NCBI GenBank assembly: GCA_965229005.1
Contig: CBDDIP010000001.1
Span: forward strand, 124,001 to 188,000
Length of the DNA stretch: 64,000 nucleotides
Direction: 5' to 3'
DNA from: CBDDIP01 sp965229005
Lineage (GTDB): Bacteria; Actinomycetota; Acidimicrobiia; Acidimicrobiales; Ilumatobacteraceae
This document shows, piece after piece, positions 33,731-42,079 of the stretch (the first letter of the stretch is position 1; every line of letters starts with the position of its first letter). The translations under genes and the position numbers were made by a program. Below the pieces are notes generated by a model. The model was not told the origin of the DNA and searched no databases. It was given only the letters and a program-made list of their open reading frames with translations.

Positions 33731-35095
33731 AGACATGGTGACGTCCTGGATCGCCAGGCTCACGCCGGCGGCACGCATCGGCAGCCAGTCGACGTCGCCG
33801 CCGACTTCGACCACGTCGAGCAGCATGCGCTGCAGCGTGCTGGCGATGGTGAACTCGCGAACCGGCGCGCCCAGCTGACCGTTCGTGATCAGCAGTCCCG
33901 ACGCGCCGACCGAGAAGTCGCCACTGATCGGGTTGACGCCGCTGTGCAGGCCGGCGACGGACTGCACGAGCACCCCATCGGAGACATCGGAGATCATCTG
34001 AGCCTGTGTGCGCTCACCCGGAGCGAGCTGCAACGCCAGGCAGCCGACGCCGGGAGTTCCCTTGAACCCACCCCGCACTGCGTTGCCCGTGCTGACAGCG
34101 CCGGCGCGGCGCGCCGAGTAGCTGTTGTGCACGAACCCGTGCAGGACGCCGGCGTCGATGAGCACGTTGCGACGTGCGGCAAGGCCTTCGCCGTCGAGGT
34201 CGGTGGCCGTGTAGGCGAGTGGGTTGGTCGGGTCGTCGACCAGCGTGAGTAGCGGATTGGCCACGGATTCGCCGACGCGGTCCTTGAACAGACTGCGCCC
34301 CTTGGCCACGCTCTCACCGTTCAGCGTGCTGGAGATGACCCCCAGGAACATCGCCGTCACGTACGGGTCGAACACGATCGTGACGCGCTTGCTGGGCGGC
34401 TTCACCGCGCCGAGCAGGCGGGTGGCCCGATCGGACGCTTCGCGGGCGGCCCTGCCGAGATCGAACAGGTCGGGTGACCGACCGACGCTGAAGCCGAAGC
34501 CGGTCTGCGTCTCGTCGCCGTCGTCGGCGAGGGTGCTGATGCTGACGTAGCAACCGTTCTCGCGACCGCCGCGGCGGATGCCGGTGGTGGTGGCGACGGC
34601 GGATTCCGCGGCGACGTCGGCGTAGTTGGAGTCGTCGATGCGAACTCGCGAGTCGACGGCCAGCGTCAGGCGCTCGAGCTCCTTGGCCAGCTCGATCTTG
34701 CGATCGGTGGCGTACTCCTCGAGTGCGTCGCTCCACAGCGTCTGGTCGACGACGTCGACGCCGTCGGGTTCGGCCAGGCCGGCCCACTCGTCACGCGTGC
34801 CGAACTCGACGTTGTCGCGTGCCTCGGCGAGGACTTCGGCGATCGCCGACGGATCGAGCGTCCCCGCGTAGGCGAACCCGGTGCGCCCGTCGCGGATGAT
34901 GCGGATGCCGATGCCCTCGCTCTGCGCGCTGACGAAGTGCTCGACCTGACCTTCGTACACGCGGATGTCGGTCTCCCGGTCGCGAGAGACGAACGCCTCG
35001 ACCTGCTCGCCCGGCCGGGCCTGATCGATGACCCGATCGGCGATGGCCTGCAGCTCGGCGACGGAGGGATGCGTGTCGTGCTCGGCGAGGCTCAT
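33722..35095 (-). CDS. pmbA: TldE/PmbA-type metalloprotease partner subunit
   Basis: A 457-residue PmbA/TldE homologue. EAFVSRDRETDIRVYEGQVE near the start, GFAYAGTLD, RVTIVFDPYVTAMFLGVISSTLNGESVAKGRS, LIDAGVLHGFVHNSYSAR and SGDFSVGASGLLI are family features. It lacks the HExxxH zinc motif, as TldE subunits do, and should pair with TldD to form the active heterodimeric peptidase. The ATG overlaps the tldD stop as ATGA, so the two are coupled. Substrate peptides in this organism are unknown. Confidence 0.88.
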   Translation of the reverse strand: MSLAEHDTHPSVAELQAIADRVIDQARPGEQVEAFVSRDRETDIRVYEGQVEHFVSAQSEGIGIRIIRDGRTGFAYAGTLDPSAIAEVLAEARDNVEFGTRDEWAGLAEPDGVDVVDQTLWSDALEEYATDRKIELAKELERLTLAVDSRVRIDDSNYADVAAESAVATTTGIRRGGRENGCYVSISTLADDGDETQTGFGFSVGRSPDLFDLGRAAREASDRATRLLGAVKPPSKRVTIVFDPYVTAMFLGVISSTLNGESVAKGRSLFKDRVGESVANPLLTLVDDPTNPLAYTATDLDGEGLAARRNVLIDAGVLHGFVHNSYSARRAGAVSTGNAVRGGFKGTPGVGCLALQLAPGERTQAQMISDVSDGVLVQSVAGLHSGVNPISGDFSVGASGLLITNGQLGAPVREFTIASTLQRMLLDVVEVGGDVDWLPMRAAGVSLAIQDVTMSGA

Positions 35096-36510
35096 GCTGC
35101 AGTCCCGCCGACCGTCAGCGCCTTCACCCGCAGCGTCGGCTGACCGTCGCCGACCGGCACGCCTTGGCCGTCCTTGCCGCACGTGCCGGCGTTGCCCATG
35201 GCGAAGTCGTTGCCGAGCAGGTCGATGTCGCGCAGCACCTGGGGGCCGTTGCCGATCAGGTTGCTCTCGCGCAGCGGCTCGGTGATCTCGCCGTTCTCGA
35301 TGAGATACGCCTCGGTCATGCCGAAGACGAAGTCGCCCGTGGCGGTGTTGACGCTGCCGCCGCCGAGCTTGGCGACGTAGACCCCGTGGTCGGTGTTGCG
35401 CACGATGTCGTCCGGTTCCTCCGTGCCGTTGAGCACGTAGGTGTTGGTCATGCGCACCATCGGCAGGTGCATGTAGCTCTGCCGACGACCGTTGCCGCTC
35501 TGCTTGCGCCCTTCGTTGCGAGCGCGCAGGTAGTCCCACATGTAGTCGGTGAGGATGCCGTCCTCGATCAGCACGTTGTACTGGCTCGGGTGGCCCTCGT
35601 CGTCGATGCCGATGGCACCCCACTCGCCGCTCATCGTGCCGTCGTCGACCAGGGTGACGAGCGGTGAGGCGACCATCTCGCCACGCTTGCCGCGATAGAC
35701 GCTGCCGCCCTTGGCGACGAGGTCTGCCTCGAGACCGTGCCCACACGCCTCGTGGAACAGCACGCCGCCGGAGCCGTGCTTGATGACGACCGGCATCGTG
35801 CCGCTCGGTGCCGGGCGGGCGCGCAGCTTGGTCAGCGCTTGGGTTGCAGCGTCGCGGGCCAGTTCGTCGACGTCGATCGTGTCGAACATCTCGAAGCCGT
35901 ACGTGCGACCGGCGCTCTGGAAGCCGGTCTGCATGCCGGTGTCGCCGCTGGCGACGACGCTGATGCGGACGATGACGCGGGACTGCTCGTCGCCGGCGAG
36001 CACGCCGTCGGTGTTGGCGACGAGGATCCGCTTGCGGCTGTCGGCGTAGCCAGCGCTGACTTGCACGATGGCGCCGCCTGCGCTGCGCGCCGCGTCGTCG
36101 ACGCGCTGCAGCAGGGCGACCTTGTCGGCCTTCGGCACCCCGTCGGCGAAGCGGGTGACCTCGGTGACCCGGTGGTCGGGCTGCCGAGTGAGCGCGATCG
36201 TTCGCGTGCCCCCACCACCCTGGCTGGCCGCCGCGGCAGCTGCGTCGGCGGCGGCCGTCAGGCCGCGCTCGGAGAGGTCGGCCGTGTGGGCGAAGCCGGT
36301 GGTGTCGCCGCGCACGACGCGGATCCCGGCGCCGCGGTCGCGTCCGCTGGTCACCTGCTCCACTCGCCCGTCGTCGAGACCGGCCATCGTGGACTTCTTG
36401 TCCTCCACGTAGACCTCGGCCCACTCGCCGCCGGTCTTCACCGCCGCCGCCAGCACCCGCTCGATCACGTCCGTCGGCACATCTTGCAACACCACGTTCT
36501 GGTTGGTCAC
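35092..36510 (-). CDS. tldD: TldD metalloprotease catalytic subunit
   Basis: A 472-residue TldD. The zinc motif HEACGH is at 253-258 (His253, Glu254, His258), and NAGTCGKDGQG near the end gives the conserved Cys of the active site. ASPLVTLVDDGTMSGEWGAIGIDDEG and YNVLIEDGILTDYMWD are typical. With PmbA it forms a peptidase that trims modified peptides and unfolded proteins. GTG start at 36510, six bases after TAGGCT on the minus strand, suggests a leaderless message. Confidence 0.93.
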   Translation of the reverse strand: MTNQNVVLQDVPTDVIERVLAAAVKTGGEWAEVYVEDKKSTMAGLDDGRVEQVTSGRDRGAGIRVVRGDTTGFAHTADLSERGLTAAADAAAAAASQGGGGTRTIALTRQPDHRVTEVTRFADGVPKADKVALLQRVDDAARSAGGAIVQVSAGYADSRKRILVANTDGVLAGDEQSRVIVRISVVASGDTGMQTGFQSAGRTYGFEMFDTIDVDELARDAATQALTKLRARPAPSGTMPVVIKHGSGGVLFHEACGHGLEADLVAKGGSVYRGKRGEMVASPLVTLVDDGTMSGEWGAIGIDDEGHPSQYNVLIEDGILTDYMWDYLRARNEGRKQSGNGRRQSYMHLPMVRMTNTYVLNGTEEPDDIVRNTDHGVYVAKLGGGSVNTATGDFVFGMTEAYLIENGEITEPLRESNLIGNGPQVLRDIDLLGNDFAMGNAGTCGKDGQGVPVGDGQPTLRVKALTVGGTAA

Positions 36511-36581
36511 GTTGCGAGCCTACCGAGGTCGGAAAACCTCCAGATTGAAAACCTCACGCTCCCCCGTTCGGGCGCCGATGG

Positions 36582-36920
36582 ATGAACATGGGCCGTCGCT
36601 GGATCGTTGCCGTCGTGATGCTGGGAACGGTCGCGTTGCCGGCGTGCTCGACCACCACGTCGAAGCGCGATCCGGCGAAGCCGACGCTCCCGAGGAACTT
36701 CGGCGACGTGAACCGTGCCGCGTGCGACTCGGATCGCACGACGCTCGAGATGGCGATCGAGGCCTTCCACGCCATGAACGGCACGGCAACGAACGGCGAG
36801 GCGACCGTGCCGACAGAGGCCGACCTCGTCGCCGCCGGCCTGCTTCGCACGGAGTCGACCGGGTACGACATCGACCCGTCCGGCGTCCTCACGCCGACCG
36901 CAGGCGGGTTGTGCGTGTGA
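36582..36920 (+). CDS. small lipoprotein of unknown function
   Basis: A 112-residue protein with signal MGRRWIVAVVMLGTVALPAC, lipobox LPAC. The mature part has ACDSDRTTLEMAIEAFHAMNG, PTEADLVAAGLL and YDIDPSGVLTPTAGGLCV. The helix with TLEMAIEAF followed by a threading PTE motif resembles short pseudopilin-like secreted proteins of actinobacteria. Three Cys remain, including one at the second-to-last position. Two copies of GAAAACCTC precede it (36532-36540, 36547-36555). Confidence 0.6.
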   Translation: MNMGRRWIVAVVMLGTVALPACSTTTSKRDPAKPTLPRNFGDVNRAACDSDRTTLEMAIEAFHAMNGTATNGEATVPTEADLVAAGLLRTESTGYDIDPSGVLTPTAGGLCV

Positions 36921-36966
36921 TGACCGTTGCGGCACTGAGGGGCGACACGCCGTAGCGTGTCTGCCC

Positions 36967-37350
36967 GTGGGAGCCGAGATCGGTCAACGTGGAGTCACCA
37001 CCCTCGTGGTGACGGAAGCCGACACGGCGATCGCGCTGAAGTCGGGCGAAGTGCCGGTGCTCGGCACGCCGCGAGTGGTGGCCCTCGTCGAGGAGGCCGC
37101 GTGCCAGGCACTCGCCGGTCACCTGCCCCCCGGCATGACGTCCGTGGGCATGCGCGTGCAGATCGACCACCTCCAGCCGACCTCGATCGGCGTCGAGGTC
37201 GAAGCCGAGGCGATGCTCGAGAAGATCGACGGCCGCCGCTTGGTGTTCACCGTCTCGGTCAGCGACCCCCGCGGGCTCGTCGCCGTCGGCAAGGTCACAC
37301 GCGTGCTCGTCGAGGTCGATCGCTTCCTCGACAAGAGCCGCTGCGGCTGA
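36967..37350 (+). CDS. hotdog-fold thioesterase (FlK-like)
   Basis: A 127-residue hotdog-fold protein. VLGTPRVVALVEEAACQAL, TSVGMRVQIDHLQPTSIGVEVEAEA and VSVSDPRGLVAVGKVTRVLV match the fluoroacetyl-CoA thioesterase (FlK)-like family, with the conserved Thr (TPRVVALVEEA), Glu (EEAACQAL) and His (DHLQPT) region. The substrate acyl group is unknown. The GTG at 36967 follows TAGCGT by 8 bases. Confidence 0.76.
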   Translation: MGAEIGQRGVTTLVVTEADTAIALKSGEVPVLGTPRVVALVEEAACQALAGHLPPGMTSVGMRVQIDHLQPTSIGVEVEAEAMLEKIDGRRLVFTVSVSDPRGLVAVGKVTRVLVEVDRFLDKSRCG

Positions 37351-37371
37351 CGGGCGCCCCGGGCACCCCGC

Positions 37372-38667
37372 TCAGACGGGAACGGACTCCGGGCTCGTCG
37401 TCGGGGAGTCGTCGAACGACGGGAACGTCGGTTCGGCGTCGTCGAAGCGGATCTTCATGACGCCGGACGCGGCCAGCAGGCAGGCGATCCCGGCGATGAC
37501 GAAGGCGAGGTGGTAGCTGCCCGTGCTGTCGTGCAGCGCTCCCGCACCCCATGCCATCAGCGCGCCACCGATCTGGTGCCCGGCGAACACCCAGCCGTAG
37601 ACGAGCGGCGCACGCGCCGGACCGAACTGGCGCACGCAGATGGCGATCGTCGGCGGGACGGTGGCCACCCAGTCGAGCCCGTAGAAGACCATGAACGGCA
37701 CGAGCCCGCCGCCACCGAACGACAGCGCCGGGTCGAGCACGAACAGGCTCAGGCCCCGCAGCAGGTAGTAGCCGAGGAGGAGCTTGCGCGGGTCGTAGCG
37801 ATCGGTGAGGTAGCCGGAGGCGATGGTGCCGATGACATCGAAGCCGCCGATCAAGGCGAGGTAGCCGCCGGCCGTCGTGTGGCTGATGCCGTGGTCGTGG
37901 GCGGCAGAGATGAAGTGCGTCTGCACGAGCCCGTTGGTGGACAGGCCGCAGACGAGGAAGCTGCCCCACAGGAGCCAGAACGTGCCACTGGTCCACGCCG
38001 ATCTCAGCGCCCCGAAGGCCGCGCCGATCGGGTTGCCCACCGGCCTCGGCGGCACGTAGTCCGGTGCTGCGCCGAGCGGCAGCAGACCGATGTCCGCCGG
38101 CCGGTTGCGCAGGAAGGCGAGCACGACGGGGATGCCGACGAGTGCGCTGCACCCGACGACGACACCGACCCATCGCCAGCCGACGTGATCGGCGAGGCGA
38201 GTGAGGACGGGGAGGAAGACGAGCTGCCCACTCGCCGACGCAGCGGTCAGCGCACCCGTGACGAGGCCGCGACGGTGCACGAACCAGCGCGACGCGACGG
38301 TGCTGGCGAAGACGGTCGCCATGCACCCGGTGCCGACGCCGACGACGAAGCCCCACAGCAGGTAGAGCTGCCACACCGAGTGGATCTGACTGGTGAGCAC
38401 GCAGCCGCCGGAGATGATGAGCAGCGCGGTCACGGTGACGCGGCGCAGCCCGTAACGGTCCTGCAGCGCCGCGGCGAACGGCCCGATGAACCCGTACAGC
38501 AGCACGTTGATGCTGACCGCGATGCCGATCGTGCCGCGGCTCCAGCCGAACTCGTCGTGCAGCGGATCGATGAGCACGCCCGCTGCGCTGCGCGTGCCGG
38601 CAGCGAACAGGAGGATGACGAACGCCGACCCGAAGACGACCCAGTGGTAGGACGGCCGGCGCAGCAC
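37372..38667 (-). CDS. MFS transporter, monocarboxylate/oxalate type
   Basis: A 431-residue protein with twelve predicted transmembrane segments. FGWSRGTIGIAVSIN and the RYGLRR loop between helices 2 and 3, with GYLTDRYDPRK in the second half, resemble the monocarboxylate/oxalate-formate antiporter branch. It is the last gene of a four-gene minus-strand group (SDR, SMP-30, ThDP enzyme, MFS) and probably imports the compound they degrade. GTG start at 38667 with TAGCGT 8 bases upstream, so it may also have its own promoter. Confidence 0.8.
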   Translation of the reverse strand: MLRRPSYHWVVFGSAFVILLFAAGTRSAAGVLIDPLHDEFGWSRGTIGIAVSINVLLYGFIGPFAAALQDRYGLRRVTVTALLIISGGCVLTSQIHSVWQLYLLWGFVVGVGTGCMATVFASTVASRWFVHRRGLVTGALTAASASGQLVFLPVLTRLADHVGWRWVGVVVGCSALVGIPVVLAFLRNRPADIGLLPLGAAPDYVPPRPVGNPIGAAFGALRSAWTSGTFWLLWGSFLVCGLSTNGLVQTHFISAAHDHGISHTTAGGYLALIGGFDVIGTIASGYLTDRYDPRKLLLGYYLLRGLSLFVLDPALSFGGGGLVPFMVFYGLDWVATVPPTIAICVRQFGPARAPLVYGWVFAGHQIGGALMAWGAGALHDSTGSYHLAFVIAGIACLLAASGVMKIRFDDAEPTFPSFDDSPTTSPESVPV

Positions 38668-38716
38668 GTTTCGTGACGCTACTGGGAGGCCGCCTCGCGG
38701 GTGACGTCGATTTCCG

Positions 38717-40342
38717 TCATCCGAGGTTCGAGCTGCGCGGGTAGACGTCGCTCGGATCGGTCATCACGTTGACGAGGTACGGCACGCCCGAGGCGAAGGC
38801 GCGATCCATCGCCGGGCCGATCTCGCTCGGTTCGGTGACGGTTTCGCCGCCACCGCCCAGGGCCTTGACGACGTCGTCGTAGCGGCACGCCGGCTGCAGA
38901 TCGCAGGCCACGTCCCAGCCGTAGATCGCCTGCATCGGGTGCTTCTCCAACCCCCAGATGCCGTTGTTGCCGACCACCATCACGACGGGCAGGTTGTGGC
39001 GGACCATCGTGTCGACGTCCATCAGGCTGAAGCCCGCCGCGCCGTCGCCGAGGAGCAGCGCGATCTGGCTCGACGGACGGGCGACCCGCGCCGCGATCGC
39101 GTACCCGGGCCCGTTGCCGAGGCAGCCGTACGGACCGGTGTCCAGCCAGCAGCCGGGCTCGAAGACCTCGACGAACTTGCCGGCGTAGGAGGCGAAGTCG
39201 CCGCCGTCGCAGATCACGACCGCGTCGCGAGCGAGGCGCTTGGACAGCTCGCCGTAGATGCGGCTCGGCTTGATCGGCGCCGAGTCGCTGTCGAGCAGCG
39301 CCCGATCGGTGGCGATCACGGAGCGCTCCGCGCTGCGCAGCTCGGCGATCCAGTCCTCGTGGTCGGTGCGGTCACCGTTGTGCTCGGCGAGTGCGTAGAG
39401 CACGAGCCGCGCGTCGCCGGCGACCGTCGGGACCGAGACGTGCCCGGCGCGTTGTGCATCCGAGTCGACGACGTGGGCGACCTGCGCGTTGCCGAACTGC
39501 CCGAACCCGAGGCGGAAGTCCAGGGGCGTGCCGAGCACCACGACGAGATCGGCGCGCTGCTTGAGCAACCCGCGCGTGCGCAGGAACGCCAGCTCGTGAT
39601 CGGCGGGCATCGTGCCGCGGCCGAGGCCGTTGAAGAAGCACGGCACGCGCAGGTGCTCGGCAGCGGCGCGCAGCTCGTCCCACGCGCCGTCCCAGTAGAC
39701 GTCGGAGCCGACGATGAACGCAGGCCGCTCGGCGTCGGCGATCAGTCGAGCGAGTGTGTTCACGTCGGCCGGGTCGGGGCTGATGCTGAGCGAGCCGTCG
39801 GGCGGATCGGGCACCTCGCCCGACGACGGGCCGAAGAGCACGTCGAGGGGGGAAGTCGAGGAACGTCGGCCCGCGGTGCGGCGTCATCGACAGCTTGGCC
39901 GCGGCGTGCACCATCATCCCGCCTGCGACGGGTTCTTGACGGTGGTGGCCGACTTGGTGATCGACGACATCACGGGCACGTGATCCATCTCCTGCAGCGA
40001 ACCCGCACCCCACCGCGCTTCGGGTGCGCGCCCGCCCAGCACGACGACGGGCGAACCGTTGAACCACGCCGAGGTCGTTGCCGACACGCCGTTGGTGATG
40101 CCGGGCCCGGCGGTGAGCGCGGCGAACCCGGGCTTGCGGGTGAGCTTGGCCCACCCCTCCGCGGCGAACGTCGCGGTCTGCTCGTGGCGCGTGTCCACCA
40201 CGCGCATCCCTTGGTTCCGTGCCGCTTCGTACAGCGGCCAGATGTGACCGCCGTTCAGCGTGAACATCACGTCCGTGCCGTAGCGCATCAGCGCGGCGAC
40301 GGCTTGCTCACCGGCGTGACCGGTGACGATCTCGTTCCCCAT
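38717..40342 (-). pseudogene. ThDP-dependent acetolactate synthase-like enzyme with two compensating frameshifts
   Basis: The N-terminal third (MGNEIVTGHAGEQAVAALM to VKNPSQAG) runs from 40342 to a TGA at 39914-39916. The protein continues in another frame (MMVHAAAKLSMTPHRGPTFLDFP) and then returns at a run of six G (39847-39852) to the first frame for the rest. Correcting a missing base near 39917 and an extra base in the G run gives a 541-residue enzyme. The C-terminal ThDP motif is GDGAAGFSL...VVGNN, and RHEQTATFAAEGWAKLT is the substrate-domain signature. Acetolactate synthase-like or 2-hydroxyacyl-CoA lyase-like activity is likely. Either the gene is dead or the sequence has two indel errors. 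Confidence 0.72.
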
Positions 40343-40352
40343 GCCGCCAGTG

Positions 40353-41183
40353 TCACACCATCGCGGAGGCGACCGCGCACCCGGGCACGTCGGCGCGCGT
40401 GCGGTAGATGGTCCCCTGCCGCGATTCGTCCTCCGTGTTGTCGCCGGTGACGATGTAGAGATCGCGGCGATCGGCGCCACCGAAGCAGACGCTGGTGACC
40501 ATCCGCGCCGGCACGGTGACTCTCGCGATCTCCGCGCCGTCGGACGAGTACCCGCGCAACGCGCCGGAGCCGGACACGTCGGCGACCCACACGTTGCCGT
40601 CCTCGTCAACCGCGAGCCCGTCGGACTGCAGGCCGTCGCCGTGCAGCAGCAGCCGCCGGTTGGTGACCACGCCGTCGTCGTAGTCGTGCGCCCACACGCC
40701 ACGCGTGGTGTCCGAGTGGTACAGCACCCTTCCGTCCGGCGACAGTCCGATGCCGTTGGTCAAGGCGATGTCGCCGTAGAGCTCGGTGGCGTCGCCCTCG
40801 GCATCGATGCGCCAGCACTCCCCCGGTGTGCGCGGGCCGTCGAAGGCGAACGGATCGGAGCGCATGGTGCCGCAGATCACCCGTCCCTTGGCGTCGACGA
40901 AGATGTCGTTGAGGCCGGGAGCATCGGGAGCGAAGACGATGCGGGTCTCGCCGTCGCGCACGTGGCAGATGTTGCGGCCGGAGACCACCAGCCCACCATC
41001 GGCGTGCAGCGCGATGCCGCCGACGCCGCGTCGCTTCGGCACCACGACGTCGATCGTCCCGTCGGGCGAACGGCGGTGCACGCCGCCGTTGTGCACGTCC
41101 GAGAAGTACAGGTTGCCGAGCGAGTCGACGCGCGGCCCCTCGACCAGCCCGTACCCCCACGCCAGCACTTCGATGTCGGCCAT
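40353..41183 (-). CDS. SMP-30/gluconolactonase-type lactonase
   Basis: A 276-residue six-bladed propeller. EGPRVDSLGNLYFSDVHNG provides the metal-binding Glu, LNDIFVDAKGRVICGTM and LTNGIGLSPDGRVLYHSDT the conserved Asn and Asp, and SDGLAVDEDGNVWVADV the last Asp. It likely opens a lactone of a sugar or related acid. GGAGGAG precedes the ATG at 41183. It lies between an SDR gene and the ThDP-enzyme gene in one operon. Confidence 0.84.
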   Translation of the reverse strand: MADIEVLAWGYGLVEGPRVDSLGNLYFSDVHNGGVHRRSPDGTIDVVVPKRRGVGGIALHADGGLVVSGRNICHVRDGETRIVFAPDAPGLNDIFVDAKGRVICGTMRSDPFAFDGPRTPGECWRIDAEGDATELYGDIALTNGIGLSPDGRVLYHSDTTRGVWAHDYDDGVVTNRRLLLHGDGLQSDGLAVDEDGNVWVADVSGSGALRGYSSDGAEIARVTVPARMVTSVCFGGADRRDLYIVTGDNTEDESRQGTIYRTRADVPGCAVASAMV

Positions 41184-41209
41184 GTCGACGCTCCTCCGGT
41201 ACCGCTTGT

Positions 41210-41995
41210 CTAGAACGAGTAGTAGCCGCCGTCGATCGTGATCGCGTCGGCGGTGTGGTAGCTGCTCGCCGCGCTCGCCAGGTACACGGCGATGCCGCCG
41301 AAGTCCGCACCCACGCCCCATCGCCGCGCCGGCAGGCGGGGCATGACGTTGTCGACGAACTTGTCCCAGCCGAACGCCGGCGCGGTCATGTCGCTCTCGA
41401 TCCACCCGGGGATCAGCGCGTTGCATCGCACGCCGTGGCGGGCGTGCTCGACGGCGATGCCCTTCATCATCGAGATGACCGCGCCCTTCGAGCTGGCGTA
41501 GTGCTGGCCGCGCTGCGCGCCGAAGAACGCCGAGCCGGACGAGGTGAACACGATCGAGCCACCGGCGGTGTCGCCGGCGTCGTGCCGCTGCACCATGTGC
41601 TTGACCGCTTCCTGCGCCGTGTAGAACGCGCCGTCGAGGTTCACCCGCAGGACGCGGTGCCACTCGTCGTCGGTCATCCCGACGAAGCTCGGCGCCTTGC
41701 CGCTGACGCCCGCGTTGACGAAGCAGGAGTCGACGCGGCCGAGGGAAGCAACCACTTCGGCCATGCCGCTGATCACCGCACCCTGGTCGCCGACATCGCA
41801 GACGAGGTCGAGCACCTGCCCACCGTGCGCGCGCAGCTGCTCGGCCGCCGCGGCGTTCTTGTCGGCGTTGGTGCCCCAGATCGCCACGGATGCGCCCTGG
41901 GCGGCCAGTGCATCAGCCATGCCGAGGCCGATCCCGCTGTTGCCGCCCGTGACGAGGGCGACGTGTCCGTGAAGATCGAAGAGGGCAGACGACAT
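41210..41995 (-). CDS. short-chain dehydrogenase/reductase
   Basis: A 261-residue classical SDR. TGGNSGIGLGMA is the cofactor-binding motif, NAG (VNAGVSG) follows, and the catalytic Ser (SSGSAFFG) and YASSK supply the Ser-Tyr-Lys set. It likely oxidises a sugar or hydroxy acid that the SMP-30 and ThDP neighbours process further. The ATG at 41995 follows TAGGTT by 7 bases. It is divergent from dxs. Confidence 0.85.
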   Translation of the reverse strand: MSSALFDLHGHVALVTGGNSGIGLGMADALAAQGASVAIWGTNADKNAAAAEQLRAHGGQVLDLVCDVGDQGAVISGMAEVVASLGRVDSCFVNAGVSGKAPSFVGMTDDEWHRVLRVNLDGAFYTAQEAVKHMVQRHDAGDTAGGSIVFTSSGSAFFGAQRGQHYASSKGAVISMMKGIAVEHARHGVRCNALIPGWIESDMTAPAFGWDKFVDNVMPRLPARRWGVGADFGGIAVYLASAASSYHTADAITIDGGYYSF

Positions 41996-42079
41996 GGGCC
42001 GGAACCTACTGGGGCGGCACGCACCGACCCGAGACGTGACGCTGACGGGACGGGCTGCACGGATAGCGTGCTGGGTGCC

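Noticed and set aside
36532..36555. The two GAAAACCTC copies as a regulatory site
   Set aside because: Only two short direct copies and no recurrence elsewhere in the window that I noticed; could be chance.
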